Source: Rikenellaceae bacterium (GTDB lineage: Bacteria > Bacteroidota > Bacteroidia > Bacteroidales > UBA932). From it: a stretch of DNA of 63,031 nt. Location of the stretch: contig DPKJ01000010.1 of assembly GCA_003542575.1 (NCBI GenBank), forward strand, positions 1-63,031, read 5' to 3'. Both the position numbers and the translations under genes were made by a program. Below are positions 34,721 to 43,027 of this stretch, piece by piece; position 1 is the first letter of the stretch, and the number at the start of each line of letters is the position of its first letter. The notes under the pieces were generated by a model that did no database searches, was not told the origin of the DNA, and saw only the letters and a program-made list of their open reading frames with translations.

Positions 34721-36250
34721 TTATTCCCATTCTATTGTTGCAGGAGGTTTTGACGAAATGTCATAAACAACCCTGTTTACTCCTTTTACTTTGTTGATAA
34801 TATCATTGGATACCTTTGCGAGAAACTCATACGGAAGATGTACCCAGTCAGCTGTCATACCATCTGTAGAGGTCACCGCCCTTAATGCAATTGTGAATTC
34901 ATAGGTTCTCTCATCACCCATTACCCCCACACTTTTTATTGGCAATAGAATTGTTGCCGCCTGCCACACCTTATTGTATAAATTGCTCTCTCTGAGTGAA
35001 TTTATAAAAATACTGTCAGCCTCCTTTAATATTTGAAGCTTCTCGGGGGTTACCTCTCCTAGTACCCTTATTCCCAATCCCGGACCCGGAAACGGATGGC
35101 GTGATATCAGTTCATTTCTGATACCCAGCGCTCTGCCGACTCTTCTGACTTCGTCCTTAAAAAGGGCCCTAAGTGGTTCAACTACCTTAAGCTTCATGAA
35201 ATCTGGAAGTCCACCCACGTTGTGGTGTGATTTTATGGTTGCAGATGGTCCGTTAACTGAAACAGATTCAATTACGTCGGGGTAAATAGTACCTTGAGCA
35301 AGCCACTTTGCATTATCAATCTTATGTGCCTCTTTATCAAAAGTCTCAATAAAAACACGTCCGATTGCCTTTCTCTTATCTTCCGGATCTGATATTCCAT
35401 TTAAAGCTTTAAGGAACTCTTCTGCTGCATCCACTCCTGTTACATTCAGACCCATATCTTTATATGAGTGAAGAACAGTTTCGAATTCGTCTTTACGTAA
35501 AAGTCCGTTATCTACAAAAATGCAATGCAGATTACTTCCTATTGCTCTGTGAAGTAAAACAGCCGCAACGGTAGAGTCAACTCCTCCGGATAAACCTAAT
35601 ATTACGCTTTCACTACCGATTCTATCTTTAAGATCTTTGACAGCGGTCTCAATAAATGAGTCTGGTGTCCAGTCACCTTTGCATCCGCAAATATCCTTGA
35701 CAAAATTCTCAAGAATTGCTGAGCCCTGCTCAGTATGATATACTTCGGGATGAAACTGGAGAGCATACGTTTTTTCTCCTTCAATGCGATATGCCGCATT
35801 AGTAATGTCTCCGGTTGATGCTACAGGCACTGCTCCTTTTGGTAGTTTTGCTATTGTATCACCGTGGGACATCCAAACCTGTGAGTTGTCACTGATATTT
35901 TTAAAAAGTGGGCAACCGGTATCATTTATTTTTAATATAGCTCTGCCATACTCTCTGGCAAGAGAAGGATTAACCTCGCCACCAAATTTATGCGCCAGAT
36001 ATTGTGCTCCGTAACAAATGGCTAAAAGCGGAATATTTCCTTTAATTTCTGCAAGATCAGCTACAGGTGACTGAGGGTCCCTGACAGAAAACGGGCTTCC
36101 GGAAAGAATAACCCCCATTACATCGTCACTTATCACAGGAATCTTGTTGAAAGGCACAATTTCACAATAAACATTTAATTCCCTTAATCTTCTGCCAATC
36201 AGCTGTGTAAACTGTGATCCAAAATCAAGTATGAGGATTTTTTCGGTCAT
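34721..36250 (-). CDS. guaA: GMP synthase (glutamine-hydrolysing)
   Basis: Converts XMP to GMP with glutamine nitrogen. The N-terminal class I amidotransferase has GVILSGSP, catalytic Cys in LLAICYGAQYLA, and the His/Glu pair in LQFHPEVYHTEQG. The ATP-pyrophosphatase domain has the PP-loop LGLSGGVDSTVAAVL, and the C-terminal dimerisation domain ends DISSKPPATIEWE. 509 residues, complete. Divergent from typA across a symmetric promoter region. Confidence 0.98.
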   Translation of the reverse strand: MTEKILILDFGSQFTQLIGRRLRELNVYCEIVPFNKIPVISDDVMGVILSGSPFSVRDPQSPVADLAEIKGNIPLLAICYGAQYLAHKFGGEVNPSLAREYGRAILKINDTGCPLFKNISDNSQVWMSHGDTIAKLPKGAVPVASTGDITNAAYRIEGEKTYALQFHPEVYHTEQGSAILENFVKDICGCKGDWTPDSFIETAVKDLKDRIGSESVILGLSGGVDSTVAAVLLHRAIGSNLHCIFVDNGLLRKDEFETVLHSYKDMGLNVTGVDAAEEFLKALNGISDPEDKRKAIGRVFIETFDKEAHKIDNAKWLAQGTIYPDVIESVSVNGPSATIKSHHNVGGLPDFMKLKVVEPLRALFKDEVRRVGRALGIRNELISRHPFPGPGLGIRVLGEVTPEKLQILKEADSIFINSLRESNLYNKVWQAATILLPIKSVGVMGDERTYEFTIALRAVTSTDGMTADWVHLPYEFLAKVSNDIINKVKGVNRVVYDISSKPPATIEWE

Positions 36251-36276
36251 CGGAGTTTTTATTTCATAAATTTAAA

Positions 36277-36308
36277 CCGCAAAAGTAGAAAAAATATTAC
36301 TTTTGCGG
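36277..36308. promoter_or_regulatory. Symmetric divergent promoter of guaA and typA
   Basis: A perfect 11-bp inverted repeat, CCGCAAAAGTA and TACTTTTGCGG with 10 bases between, is made by two -7 elements (TACTTTTG) pointing away from each other. The one on the plus strand (36298-36305) serves typA, the other (36287-36280) guaA. The typA ATG is only about 11 bases after the element, so its leader is very short or absent. Confidence 0.75.
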
Positions 36309-36316
36309 CCTTGATT

Positions 36317-38113
36317 ATGCAAAAAATACGAAACATTGCCATTATCGCTCACGTTGACCATGGCAAAACCACACTAGTGGACAGAATGATCCTCCAGGCA
36401 AAATTATTCAGAGATGCCGGAAAAATGGGGGACTTAATAATGGACAGTAATGATCTTGAGAGAGAGAGAGGAATAACAATCCTTGCCAAGAACATGTCTG
36501 TACCTTATAAAGATTACAAAATTAACATCATAGACACTCCGGGACACGCCGACTTTGGCGGTGAAGTGGAGAGGGTCCTGAACATGGCCGATGGTGTGTT
36601 GCTACTTGTAGATGCCTTTGAAGGCACTATGCCCCAGACCAGATTCGTACTTCAAAAAGCCATCGGAATGGGTAAAAAACCTATTGTTGTAATAAACAAA
36701 GTCGATAAGCCAAATTGTCGTCCTGATGAGGTAAACGAACAGGTATTCGACCTGATGTTCTCTCTTGATGCTACCGAAGATCAGTTGGATTTTAAAACTG
36801 TATACGGTAGTGCCAAAAACGGATGGATGTCTCTTGACTGGAAAAAACCCGGTACCGACATCACTCCTTTGCTGGACACAATTCTTGAGGTAATACCTGC
36901 TCCTGTATACAATGACGGTACAATTCAGATGCTTATCACTTCACTTGAATACTCACCTTATGTTGGTAGAATAGCAATAGGCAGGGTAAACAGAGGTACT
37001 CTTAAACCCGGTATGCCGGTTACCTTGTGCAAACGTGATGGAACTTTTGAAAAGAGTAAAATAAAAGACTTGATGGTCTTTCAGGGACTTGAAAAAGTCA
37101 GAGCAGATGAGGTTAAGAGTGGAGACCTGTGTGCTGTTGTTGGAGTAGAGGGTTTTGAAATAGGTGACACAATTGCTGATATTGAAAATCCTGAAGCGTT
37201 GCCAACAATCGATATTGATGAGCCTACTATGAGTATGCTCTTCACAATCAATGATTCGCCATTCTTTGGAAGAGAGGGAAAACTTGTCACATCAAGGCAT
37301 CTAAGAGAGAGGCTGGAGAAGGAGTTGGAGAAGAATCTTGCGATGAAGCTTAAAAACGGTATAACTGCTGATTCATTTATAGTATATGGCAGAGGTGTTC
37401 TTCACCTTTCGGTTTTAATAGAGACAATGCGTCGCGAGGGTTTTGAACTCCAGGTTGGGCAACCAAAAGTGCTGGACAAAAATATTAACGGAATTCGTTG
37501 CGAACCTGTAGAGCATTTGACAATTGATCTTCCCGAAGAGATGGTTGGCCGTGCCATTGAAATGGTTACCAGACGAAAAGGCACACTGCTTCACATGGAA
37601 ACACGTGGTGAGAGAACACATCTTGATTTTGATCTTCCTTCAAGAGGACTTATAGGGCTAAGGAGCAATTTGTTAACTGCTACACAAGGTGAAGCTGTTG
37701 TTGCTCACAGATTTAAAGCTTACGAACCATTTAAGGGAGAGATTGAAAAGAGAAACAACGGATCGCTGATTTCTGTTGAGACAGGTACGGCAATTGCATA
37801 TGCAATGGATAAGCTAAAGGACAGAGGACGTTTTTTCATACATCCGGGTGATGAGATATACGCCGGACAGGTTGTTGGAGAGAACTCAAGAGGTGACGAT
37901 CTTGGAATAAATCTTTGTAAAACCAAGAAGCTAACAAACGTAAGGGCTTCTGGAACAGATGATAAAGCAATGCTAGCTCCGCCTGTTGAATTTTCACTTG
38001 AAGAGGCTCTTGAATTCATTCAGGAGGACGAATTTGTAGAGTTAACTCCTAAGTCTATTCGTTTAAGGAAGATATATCTTGACGAGAACGAGCGTAAGAG
38101 AAGAAAGGGTTAA
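36317..38113 (+). CDS. typA: Translational GTPase TypA/BipA
   Basis: Ribosome-associated GTPase of the EF-G class used for subunit assembly at stress or low temperature. G motifs: AHVDHGKTTL (P-loop), RGITILAK (switch I), DTPGHADFGGEVER, and NKVDKPNCRP. Domains III and V and the TypA-specific C-terminal domain (VGENSRGDDLGINLCKTKKLTNVRASGTDDK) are present. 598 residues from the ATG at 36317, chosen because an upstream TTG adds only two codons in the promoter. Confidence 0.97.
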   Translation: MQKIRNIAIIAHVDHGKTTLVDRMILQAKLFRDAGKMGDLIMDSNDLERERGITILAKNMSVPYKDYKINIIDTPGHADFGGEVERVLNMADGVLLLVDAFEGTMPQTRFVLQKAIGMGKKPIVVINKVDKPNCRPDEVNEQVFDLMFSLDATEDQLDFKTVYGSAKNGWMSLDWKKPGTDITPLLDTILEVIPAPVYNDGTIQMLITSLEYSPYVGRIAIGRVNRGTLKPGMPVTLCKRDGTFEKSKIKDLMVFQGLEKVRADEVKSGDLCAVVGVEGFEIGDTIADIENPEALPTIDIDEPTMSMLFTINDSPFFGREGKLVTSRHLRERLEKELEKNLAMKLKNGITADSFIVYGRGVLHLSVLIETMRREGFELQVGQPKVLDKNINGIRCEPVEHLTIDLPEEMVGRAIEMVTRRKGTLLHMETRGERTHLDFDLPSRGLIGLRSNLLTATQGEAVVAHRFKAYEPFKGEIEKRNNGSLISVETGTAIAYAMDKLKDRGRFFIHPGDEIYAGQVVGENSRGDDLGINLCKTKKLTNVRASGTDDKAMLAPPVEFSLEEALEFIQEDEFVELTPKSIRLRKIYLDENERKRRKG

Positions 38114-38116
38114 AGG

Positions 38117-38147
38117 GGTTGCTATTTTAAAAAAATAGATTAACTTT
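38117..38147 (+). promoter_or_regulatory. Promoter of yceD-rpmF-fabH
   Basis: GTTG (38117-38120), 19 bases, TAACTTTG (38140-38147) then CGGGC. The first ATG is 18 bases after the -7 element. Confidence 0.7.
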
Positions 38148-38164
38148 GCGGGCTCATTTCCTTT

Positions 38165-38686
38165 ATGAATAAAGTAAGTAACAGAGAGTACATAATACCC
38201 ATTAAGGGCATGTCGGTCGGGAAGCATTTGGTTGACTTTTCAATCGGCAATGAATTCTTTGAAGAATATGATAATTCACAGATTCTTGGAGCTTTACTCA
38301 ATGTAAAACTAGAACTTGAAAAGAGCTCGACGCTTATTGAAATAAAAGGAAATATTGGTGGTTCGGTAACTGTAGAGTGTGACAGATGTCTTGAGTTGAT
38401 GGAGATGAAGTTGCAGACAGATGTTAAATTACTTGTAAAGTTTGTCAAGACTCAGGATGAAGAGGACAATGACGAGGTAATGACACTGGAACCATCAGAT
38501 AGTGAGCTTGATCTAAGCCAGTTTTTGTATGATTACATCTGCCTCGCTCTTCCGATTCAGAGAGCACATCCGCAGGGAGAGTGTGATCCTGAAATGATCG
38601 AGAAAATAAACGCTCTAAACAAAAAAGCATTAGACGGAGATGACTCAAAATCTCCTTTTGATAAATTAAAGGATTTAATGAATTAA
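38165..38686 (+). CDS. yceD: YceD/DUF177 family protein (large-ribosome accumulation factor)
   Basis: Small protein of the DUF177 family, linked in other bacteria to 23S rRNA metabolism. Family features are visible: the middle segment VTVECDRCLELMEMKL with Cys pair (C-x2-C), and the C-terminal IQRAHPQGECDPEM that ends in a conserved Cys. It stands directly before rpmF, the usual context for this family; 19 bases separate them. 173 residues. Confidence 0.9.
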   Translation: MNKVSNREYIIPIKGMSVGKHLVDFSIGNEFFEEYDNSQILGALLNVKLELEKSSTLIEIKGNIGGSVTVECDRCLELMEMKLQTDVKLLVKFVKTQDEEDNDEVMTLEPSDSELDLSQFLYDYICLALPIQRAHPQGECDPEMIEKINALNKKALDGDDSKSPFDKLKDLMN

Positions 38687-38705
38687 TATTGTAAACATTA
38701 TAACG

Positions 38706-38888
38706 ATGGCACATCCAAAACACAGAATTTCCAAGACTCGCAGAAACAAACGCAGAACTCACTACAAGGCAGAGGTTCCAACACTTGGCAGCTGCTCAAA
38801 CTGCGGAGCAGCAGTATTATACCACAGAGTATGCCCTGAGTGCGGATATTACAGAGGAAGGCTTATTATTGAAAAAGCTAACGCATAA
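38706..38888 (+). CDS. rpmF: 50S ribosomal protein L32
   Basis: 60-residue ribosomal protein starting MAHPKHRISKTRRNKRRTHYKA. It keeps the zinc-ribbon cysteines (CSNCG and CPECGYY), so it is the zinc-binding C+ form. It is second in yceD-rpmF-fabH. Confidence 0.97.
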   Translation: MAHPKHRISKTRRNKRRTHYKAEVPTLGSCSNCGAAVLYHRVCPECGYYRGRLIIEKANA

Positions 38889-38897
38889 TTTTTCCAC

Positions 38898-38942
38898 GGA
38901 GGATAATATAAACATATTCTAAATAGAGTTTAGGTTACCTCC
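38898..38942 (+). other. Imperfect stem-loop between rpmF and fabH
   Basis: GGAGG-a-TAA...TAAAC pairs with GTTTA...TTA-CCTCC, one bulge and one internal mismatch. There is no T-run, so it is not a simple terminator; it may be a processing site or a leader fold. Evidence is pairing seen by eye only. Confidence 0.4.
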
Positions 38943-38994
38943 ATTCGGGAAAACTGTCAAAAATCAATTTTGTATTAATTTGAAGACAATCCCT

Positions 38995-39999
38995 ATGAAC
39001 GGTAAAAAAAGGGCTGTAATAACCGGAATCGAAGGTTATGTTCCGGATTTCATACTTGATAACGAAATGTTGTCAAAAATGGTAGATACCACTGATGAGT
39101 GGATCATGACCAGGATTGGGGTGAGAGAGAGAAGAATTCTTAAAGAGGACGGGCTTGGAACCTCATATATGGCCACTATAGCAGTTCAAAAACTGCTTGA
39201 AAAGACCGGGACCAAACCTGAGGAGGTTGATATGGTACTTTGTGCTACCGTTACTCCCGATATGATGTTTCCGGCAACAGCAAACATAATCTGTGACAAG
39301 ACAGGAATTATGAATGCATGGGGTTTTGACATAAATGCAGGTTGCTCGGGCTTTATCTTTTCATTTGAAACAGCTGCATCATTTATTGAAAGCGGCCGAT
39401 CAAAGAAGATGATTCTGGTTACCGGTGAAAGGATGTCTGCAATAACTGACTATTCAGACAGAACCACCTGCCCGCTATTTGGAGATGCAGCAATAGCAAT
39501 GCTGATTGAGCCAACAGAAGATGACGGAATGGGTCTGCTCGATTCAATTCTTCATGTTGATGGGGTAGGAAGACATTACCTTTACCAGAAATCAGGCGGC
39601 TCAATGTATCCATCTTCAGTTGAGACTGTACAAAACAAAGAGCATTTTGTTTATCAGGATGGCCAGACTGTATTTAAATACGCAGTTAGCCGTATGGCAG
39701 ATGTCTCTGTTGAGTTAATGGAAAAACATGACATCAAGGCAGAAGATATTGCTTACCTTATTCCTCACCAGGCCAATATGAGAATCATTGAGGCAACCGG
39801 TAAAAGAATGGGTCTTGAAAAAGAGAAGATACTAATAAACATAGAGAGATTCGGTAATACCGCCGGAACCTCAATCCCTCTCGTGATGTGGGATTTCGAA
39901 AAGAAATTCAAAAAAGGAGATATTCTTATCTTCTCGGCATTCGGAGCAGGATTTACATGGGGTTCGATGTACTACAAATGGGCATACGATCCTAAATAG
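38995..39999 (+). CDS. fabH: 3-oxoacyl-ACP synthase III (KASIII)
   Basis: Starts fatty-acid elongation from acetyl-CoA or branched acyl-CoA. Catalytic residues are visible: Cys in DINAGCSGFIF, His in YLIPHQANMR, and Asn in RFGNTAGTSIP. 334 residues from the ATG at 38995; an upstream TTG would add five residues. Normally plsX lies between rpmF and fabH, but here it is missing and replaced by a 106-base spacer with a stem-loop. Branched-chain starters would fit the iso fatty acids of Bacteroidota. Confidence 0.96.
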   Translation: MNGKKRAVITGIEGYVPDFILDNEMLSKMVDTTDEWIMTRIGVRERRILKEDGLGTSYMATIAVQKLLEKTGTKPEEVDMVLCATVTPDMMFPATANIICDKTGIMNAWGFDINAGCSGFIFSFETAASFIESGRSKKMILVTGERMSAITDYSDRTTCPLFGDAAIAMLIEPTEDDGMGLLDSILHVDGVGRHYLYQKSGGSMYPSSVETVQNKEHFVYQDGQTVFKYAVSRMADVSVELMEKHDIKAEDIAYLIPHQANMRIIEATGKRMGLEKEKILINIERFGNTAGTSIPLVMWDFEKKFKKGDILIFSAFGAGFTWGSMYYKWAYDPK

Positions 40000-40005
40000 A
40001 TTGAT

Positions 40006-40077
40006 GGCCCTATAGTTCAAGGGATAGAACGGAAGTTTCCTAAACTTCAGATTCGCGTTCGAGTCGCGGTGGGGCTA
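40006..40077 (+). tRNA. tRNA-Arg (anticodon CCT)
   Basis: Acceptor GGCCCTA pairs with TGGGGCT (two G-T pairs); anticodon stem GAAGT/ACTTC, loop TTCCTAA, anticodon CCT reads AGG. T stem TCGCG/CGCGG around TTCGAGT. CCA is not encoded. It starts 6 bases after fabH with no obvious promoter, so it may be processed from the fabH transcript. Confidence 0.93.
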
Positions 40078-40079
40078 CA

Positions 40080-40107
40080 AAGGCCGGCAGAGATGCCGGT
40101 TTTTTTT
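40080..40107 (+). terminator. Terminator after tRNA-Arg(CCT)
   Basis: CCGGCA GAGA TGCCGG hairpin followed by eight T. It lies before the true start (40174) of the next gene. Confidence 0.85.
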
Positions 40108-40173
40108 ATGGAGATTTTGCCATTCTGTTTTCATTACATAACTTTGGAAATTAAAAATCTGAAACTAAGACGG

Positions 40174-41427
40174 ATGAGAAAATTCATTATTGCGGCTATT
40201 ATGTTTTGTGCAATCTCACAAATGAATGAAGCCAAATCGCAGAGTGTACAGAAAGATGAATCGGAGAATAAGATCAAATACAAATTTGGGGGATATGTAG
40301 AGCTTAAAGCCTACTATGATGATTACAAATCAAAAACGACAAGGAATCAAATGATATATTTGTATCCGCTGGCTCCTGAGTATAACATGGGAAGAGATGT
40401 TAATAAGTATTCGACATTAAATGCAAGTGTATTTGCCAGCAGACTCAACTTCTTGGTTACCGGGATGGAGTTTATGAATGCAAAGGTGAACACATTCATT
40501 GAGGCAGATTTTAACGGATCTAACCAATCAACAATATATATGCTTAACATAAGGCATGCATACATTAATATGGACTGGGGTAACTCTTCTCTTCTGATGG
40601 GGCAGACAGATCACCTGACACTCGTAAATGAAGTGACGGCCTCAACACTGGCCTTTATAGCGGGATATCCGTTCAATCCTCTAAACAGAAGTATTCAATT
40701 TAGATATACCTATTCTCCGGCAAAAAACATAAAACTACTGGCAGCAGCGCATATGTATACTGCCCACAAAAGTTTGGGGCCTGAGGATGCTCAGGCAAAT
40801 GCTAAAATTCCCGATTTGCAGTTCCAGATTAAGTTGGGAGACCCTCAAAAAACGTTTGGCGGTATTACAGCCGGATATAAATTCCTTAAGCCTGTAATTT
40901 ATGATTATCAGCGTAATACCGATGCCCCAACGATGGGATCATTTAACATTGGTGCATTCCTGAGGACAAATGTCGAGGATAAGATTCTGTTTAAAACATG
41001 GGCCTCATACGGGAAGAACATGACAATGCTTGGACAACTGGGCGGCTATCTGATGCAGTGGAACGAACATTCAAGTATTAAATATGAGAGTATTGGAGCG
41101 ATTTCATGGTGGCAGGATACCGAAGTGAACCTTAAAGGAAATTTTAAAGCAGGAGTCTTTGCAGGTTACCAGACGAGGCTTAACTCAACCGGAAAGATGA
41201 ACTATGGGATTAATTCTGAAGCATTAAGAGATCAAAAGTTACTATGGTTTGGTAAAGTTTCGCCAAGATTGACTTACAATATATCCAATAAATTTATTCT
41301 GGGAGTTGAGTACAGCCGGACTACAGCACTGTGGGCAAAGGAGTTAAACGGGAAACTGGAACCGATTTCAAAACACCCAAAAACTTCGAACAACAGAATA
41401 GAGCTAATGGCAAAAGTTGTTTTCTAA
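40174..41427 (+). CDS. Predicted outer-membrane porin-like barrel protein
   Basis: 417 residues with signal peptide MRKFIIAAIMFCAISQMNEAKSQ. The mature protein is made of alternating amphipathic strands (YKFGGYVELKAYYDD, SRLNFLVTG, HAYINMDWGNSSLLMGQTDH) and ends in Phe (IELMAKVVF), as expected for a beta-barrel. WGNSSLLMGQTDH resembles the strand-turn of porins of the DcaP/trimeric type, but I cannot assign a family. The open frame extends upstream through a tRNA and its terminator, so the ATG at 40174 is chosen. A flippase gene follows after 3 bases. Confidence 0.78.
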   Translation: MRKFIIAAIMFCAISQMNEAKSQSVQKDESENKIKYKFGGYVELKAYYDDYKSKTTRNQMIYLYPLAPEYNMGRDVNKYSTLNASVFASRLNFLVTGMEFMNAKVNTFIEADFNGSNQSTIYMLNIRHAYINMDWGNSSLLMGQTDHLTLVNEVTASTLAFIAGYPFNPLNRSIQFRYTYSPAKNIKLLAAAHMYTAHKSLGPEDAQANAKIPDLQFQIKLGDPQKTFGGITAGYKFLKPVIYDYQRNTDAPTMGSFNIGAFLRTNVEDKILFKTWASYGKNMTMLGQLGGYLMQWNEHSSIKYESIGAISWWQDTEVNLKGNFKAGVFAGYQTRLNSTGKMNYGINSEALRDQKLLWFGKVSPRLTYNISNKFILGVEYSRTTALWAKELNGKLEPISKHPKTSNNRIELMAKVVF

Positions 41428-41430
41428 ATT

Positions 41431-42831
41431 ATGAAAGTACAAAGGGCAGATGTTTACTGGAATTATGCGGCCACCTTTATGAGGATGGCCTCAGCTGTAA
41501 TTATTCTTCCTTTGATATTAAGATTGCTGCCGAGTGAAGAGGTTGGGTTGTGGACTGTTATGATAGGACTCAATTCAATGATATATATGCTTGATTTTGG
41601 GTTCTTTAAAACATTTTCACGTGCAGTTACATATGTTTATTCCGGAGCAACCTCTTTGCAGAGAGAGGGCTTTACACCGGTAGAACCCGGATCACAGATA
41701 TCATTTCCGTTACTAAAGGGGCTCTTAAAGGCTATGAGCCGTTTTTACGGATTAATGTCACTTCTCTTTCTTTTACTGCTTTTCACAGGTGGTATCTGGT
41801 ATATTGAGCACCTGCTAGAAGGATTTACAGGAGACATATTAATGGCCAGATGGGCATGGTTTTCCTATGGCATACTTCTATGTTACCAATTCTTTACATA
41901 TTACTACGATGCCGCACTGGTTGGAAGGGGTATGATCAAGAGGTCCAGACAAATTATCGTATTCTCACAAACAATACACATTATTGTATCATCTGTACTT
42001 CTATTGAGCGGAGTTGGTCTTATCTCTATGGTTATAGGACAGACTTGTGCAACACTGATAAACCGCTATCTCGCCCGAAGAGCGTTTTATGACAATGAAA
42101 CGCGTAATAAACTATCTGATGTAAAAGCAACTGATTGGAGGGAGATTATCAGGAATCTCTTTAACACTGCCTATAAAACAGGACTGGCCGGTTTAAGCTG
42201 GGTATTTGCCAACAGAATGCTTTCGCTTATAGGGGCGTTATATATACCGCTTACAGTAATGGCCTCTTATGGTATATCCAAACAGCTTGCAGATATTACC
42301 CTTACACTTGCAATAGTATGGTTTGGAGCCTATTATCCTAAATTAACAGGTGAGCAGATTAGAAAAAGCACACATGAGGTCAAGAGGATATATATAAAAG
42401 CTCAGCTGATTGCTGTTGCCATCTTTATTTCGGCAGCAATTGCCATAATTGTAGCGGGAGCTCCACTTCTGAAATTAATAGGCAGCTCCACTCCGTTACT
42501 CGGCAAAACACTTCTGATTTTACTCTTTTTTGCAACTATGCTTGAGGCTCTCACAGAACTTGCTACATCGGTTCTGCTAAGCAGAAACGAAGTGCCACAT
42601 TACAAGGCGCAGTCAATAACTGCAGTTGTAATACTGTTACTGCTGTTTGGCTCTCTGCATTTCACAAATGCCGGAGTTGTACTTCTGATTGCGGTTCCAT
42701 TTGTGGCACAACTTGCATATCAACACTGGAAGTGGAGCATGAAATTGTACAAAGAGATGGAGATAAAATTATCCGACTACTCTGCCGGCATTAAATCCAT
42801 CTATAAATCCCTCCCAATTTTTAATAATTAA
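41431..42831 (+). CDS. Polysaccharide flippase, Wzx/MATE-like (MOP superfamily)
   Basis: Integral membrane protein of 466 residues with about twelve hydrophobic segments, of the oligosaccharide-flippase type. The N-terminal YWNYAATFMRMASAVIILPLILRLLPSEEVGLWTVM is the typical first helix and loop of the family, and FNTAYKTGLAGLSWVFANRMLSLIGAL begins the second half. Role: moving a lipid-linked glycan across the inner membrane. No glycosyltransferases are nearby, so the substrate is unknown. It follows the barrel gene by 3 bases. The last 63 bases overlap, antisense, a 42-residue reading frame. Confidence 0.85.
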   Translation: MKVQRADVYWNYAATFMRMASAVIILPLILRLLPSEEVGLWTVMIGLNSMIYMLDFGFFKTFSRAVTYVYSGATSLQREGFTPVEPGSQISFPLLKGLLKAMSRFYGLMSLLFLLLLFTGGIWYIEHLLEGFTGDILMARWAWFSYGILLCYQFFTYYYDAALVGRGMIKRSRQIIVFSQTIHIIVSSVLLLSGVGLISMVIGQTCATLINRYLARRAFYDNETRNKLSDVKATDWREIIRNLFNTAYKTGLAGLSWVFANRMLSLIGALYIPLTVMASYGISKQLADITLTLAIVWFGAYYPKLTGEQIRKSTHEVKRIYIKAQLIAVAIFISAAIAIIVAGAPLLKLIGSSTPLLGKTLLILLFFATMLEALTELATSVLLSRNEVPHYKAQSITAVVILLLLFGSLHFTNAGVVLLIAVPFVAQLAYQHWKWSMKLYKEMEIKLSDYSAGIKSIYKSLPIFNN

Positions 42832-42897
42832 AAGGATAATCAGTAATATTACAGCTGCTGCAATCCACTTTACAATAGTTTTGTACTCTTTTTTCAT
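42769..42897 (-). CDS. Small membrane protein (42 aa) antisense to the flippase end
   Basis: Complete short frame: one charged N-terminus (MKKEYKTIVKW), one transmembrane helix (IAAAVILLIILLII) and a polar tail NWEGFIDGFNAGRVVG. The WEGFxDGFNxG tail looks like a pattern in small Bacteroidota membrane proteins, though I cannot name a family. It has a -7 element TAGATTTG at 42926-42919 on its own strand, 22 bases before the ATG. The last 63 bases lie over the flippase 3' end on the other strand. The coding sense is supported by composition and promoter, not by homology. Confidence 0.65.
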   Translation of the reverse strand: MKKEYKTIVKWIAAAVILLIILLIIKNWEGFIDGFNAGRVVG

Positions 42898-42918
42898 AAT
42901 CCTTTATTTAAGTTTTTT

Positions 42919-42926
42919 CAAATCTA
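42919..42926 (-). promoter_or_regulatory. -7 element of the small membrane protein gene
   Basis: Minus-strand TAGATTTG followed by AAAAAAC; a TTTG occurs upstream but at 13 bases, shorter than ideal. Confidence 0.45.
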
Positions 42927-42967
42927 ACTATTGCCTGACCAAACAAGGGTCATAAATGGAAAATGTT

Positions 42968-42975
42968 TACATTTG
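42968..42975 (+). promoter_or_regulatory. -7 element of hydF
   Basis: TACATTTG then CTATT, 52 bases before the hydF ATG; no clear -33 box. Confidence 0.4.
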
Positions 42976-43027
42976 CTATTGATAAATTTACGAATGGATC
43001 CTTTTTTTCTATTTTTAAAAATGTAAT

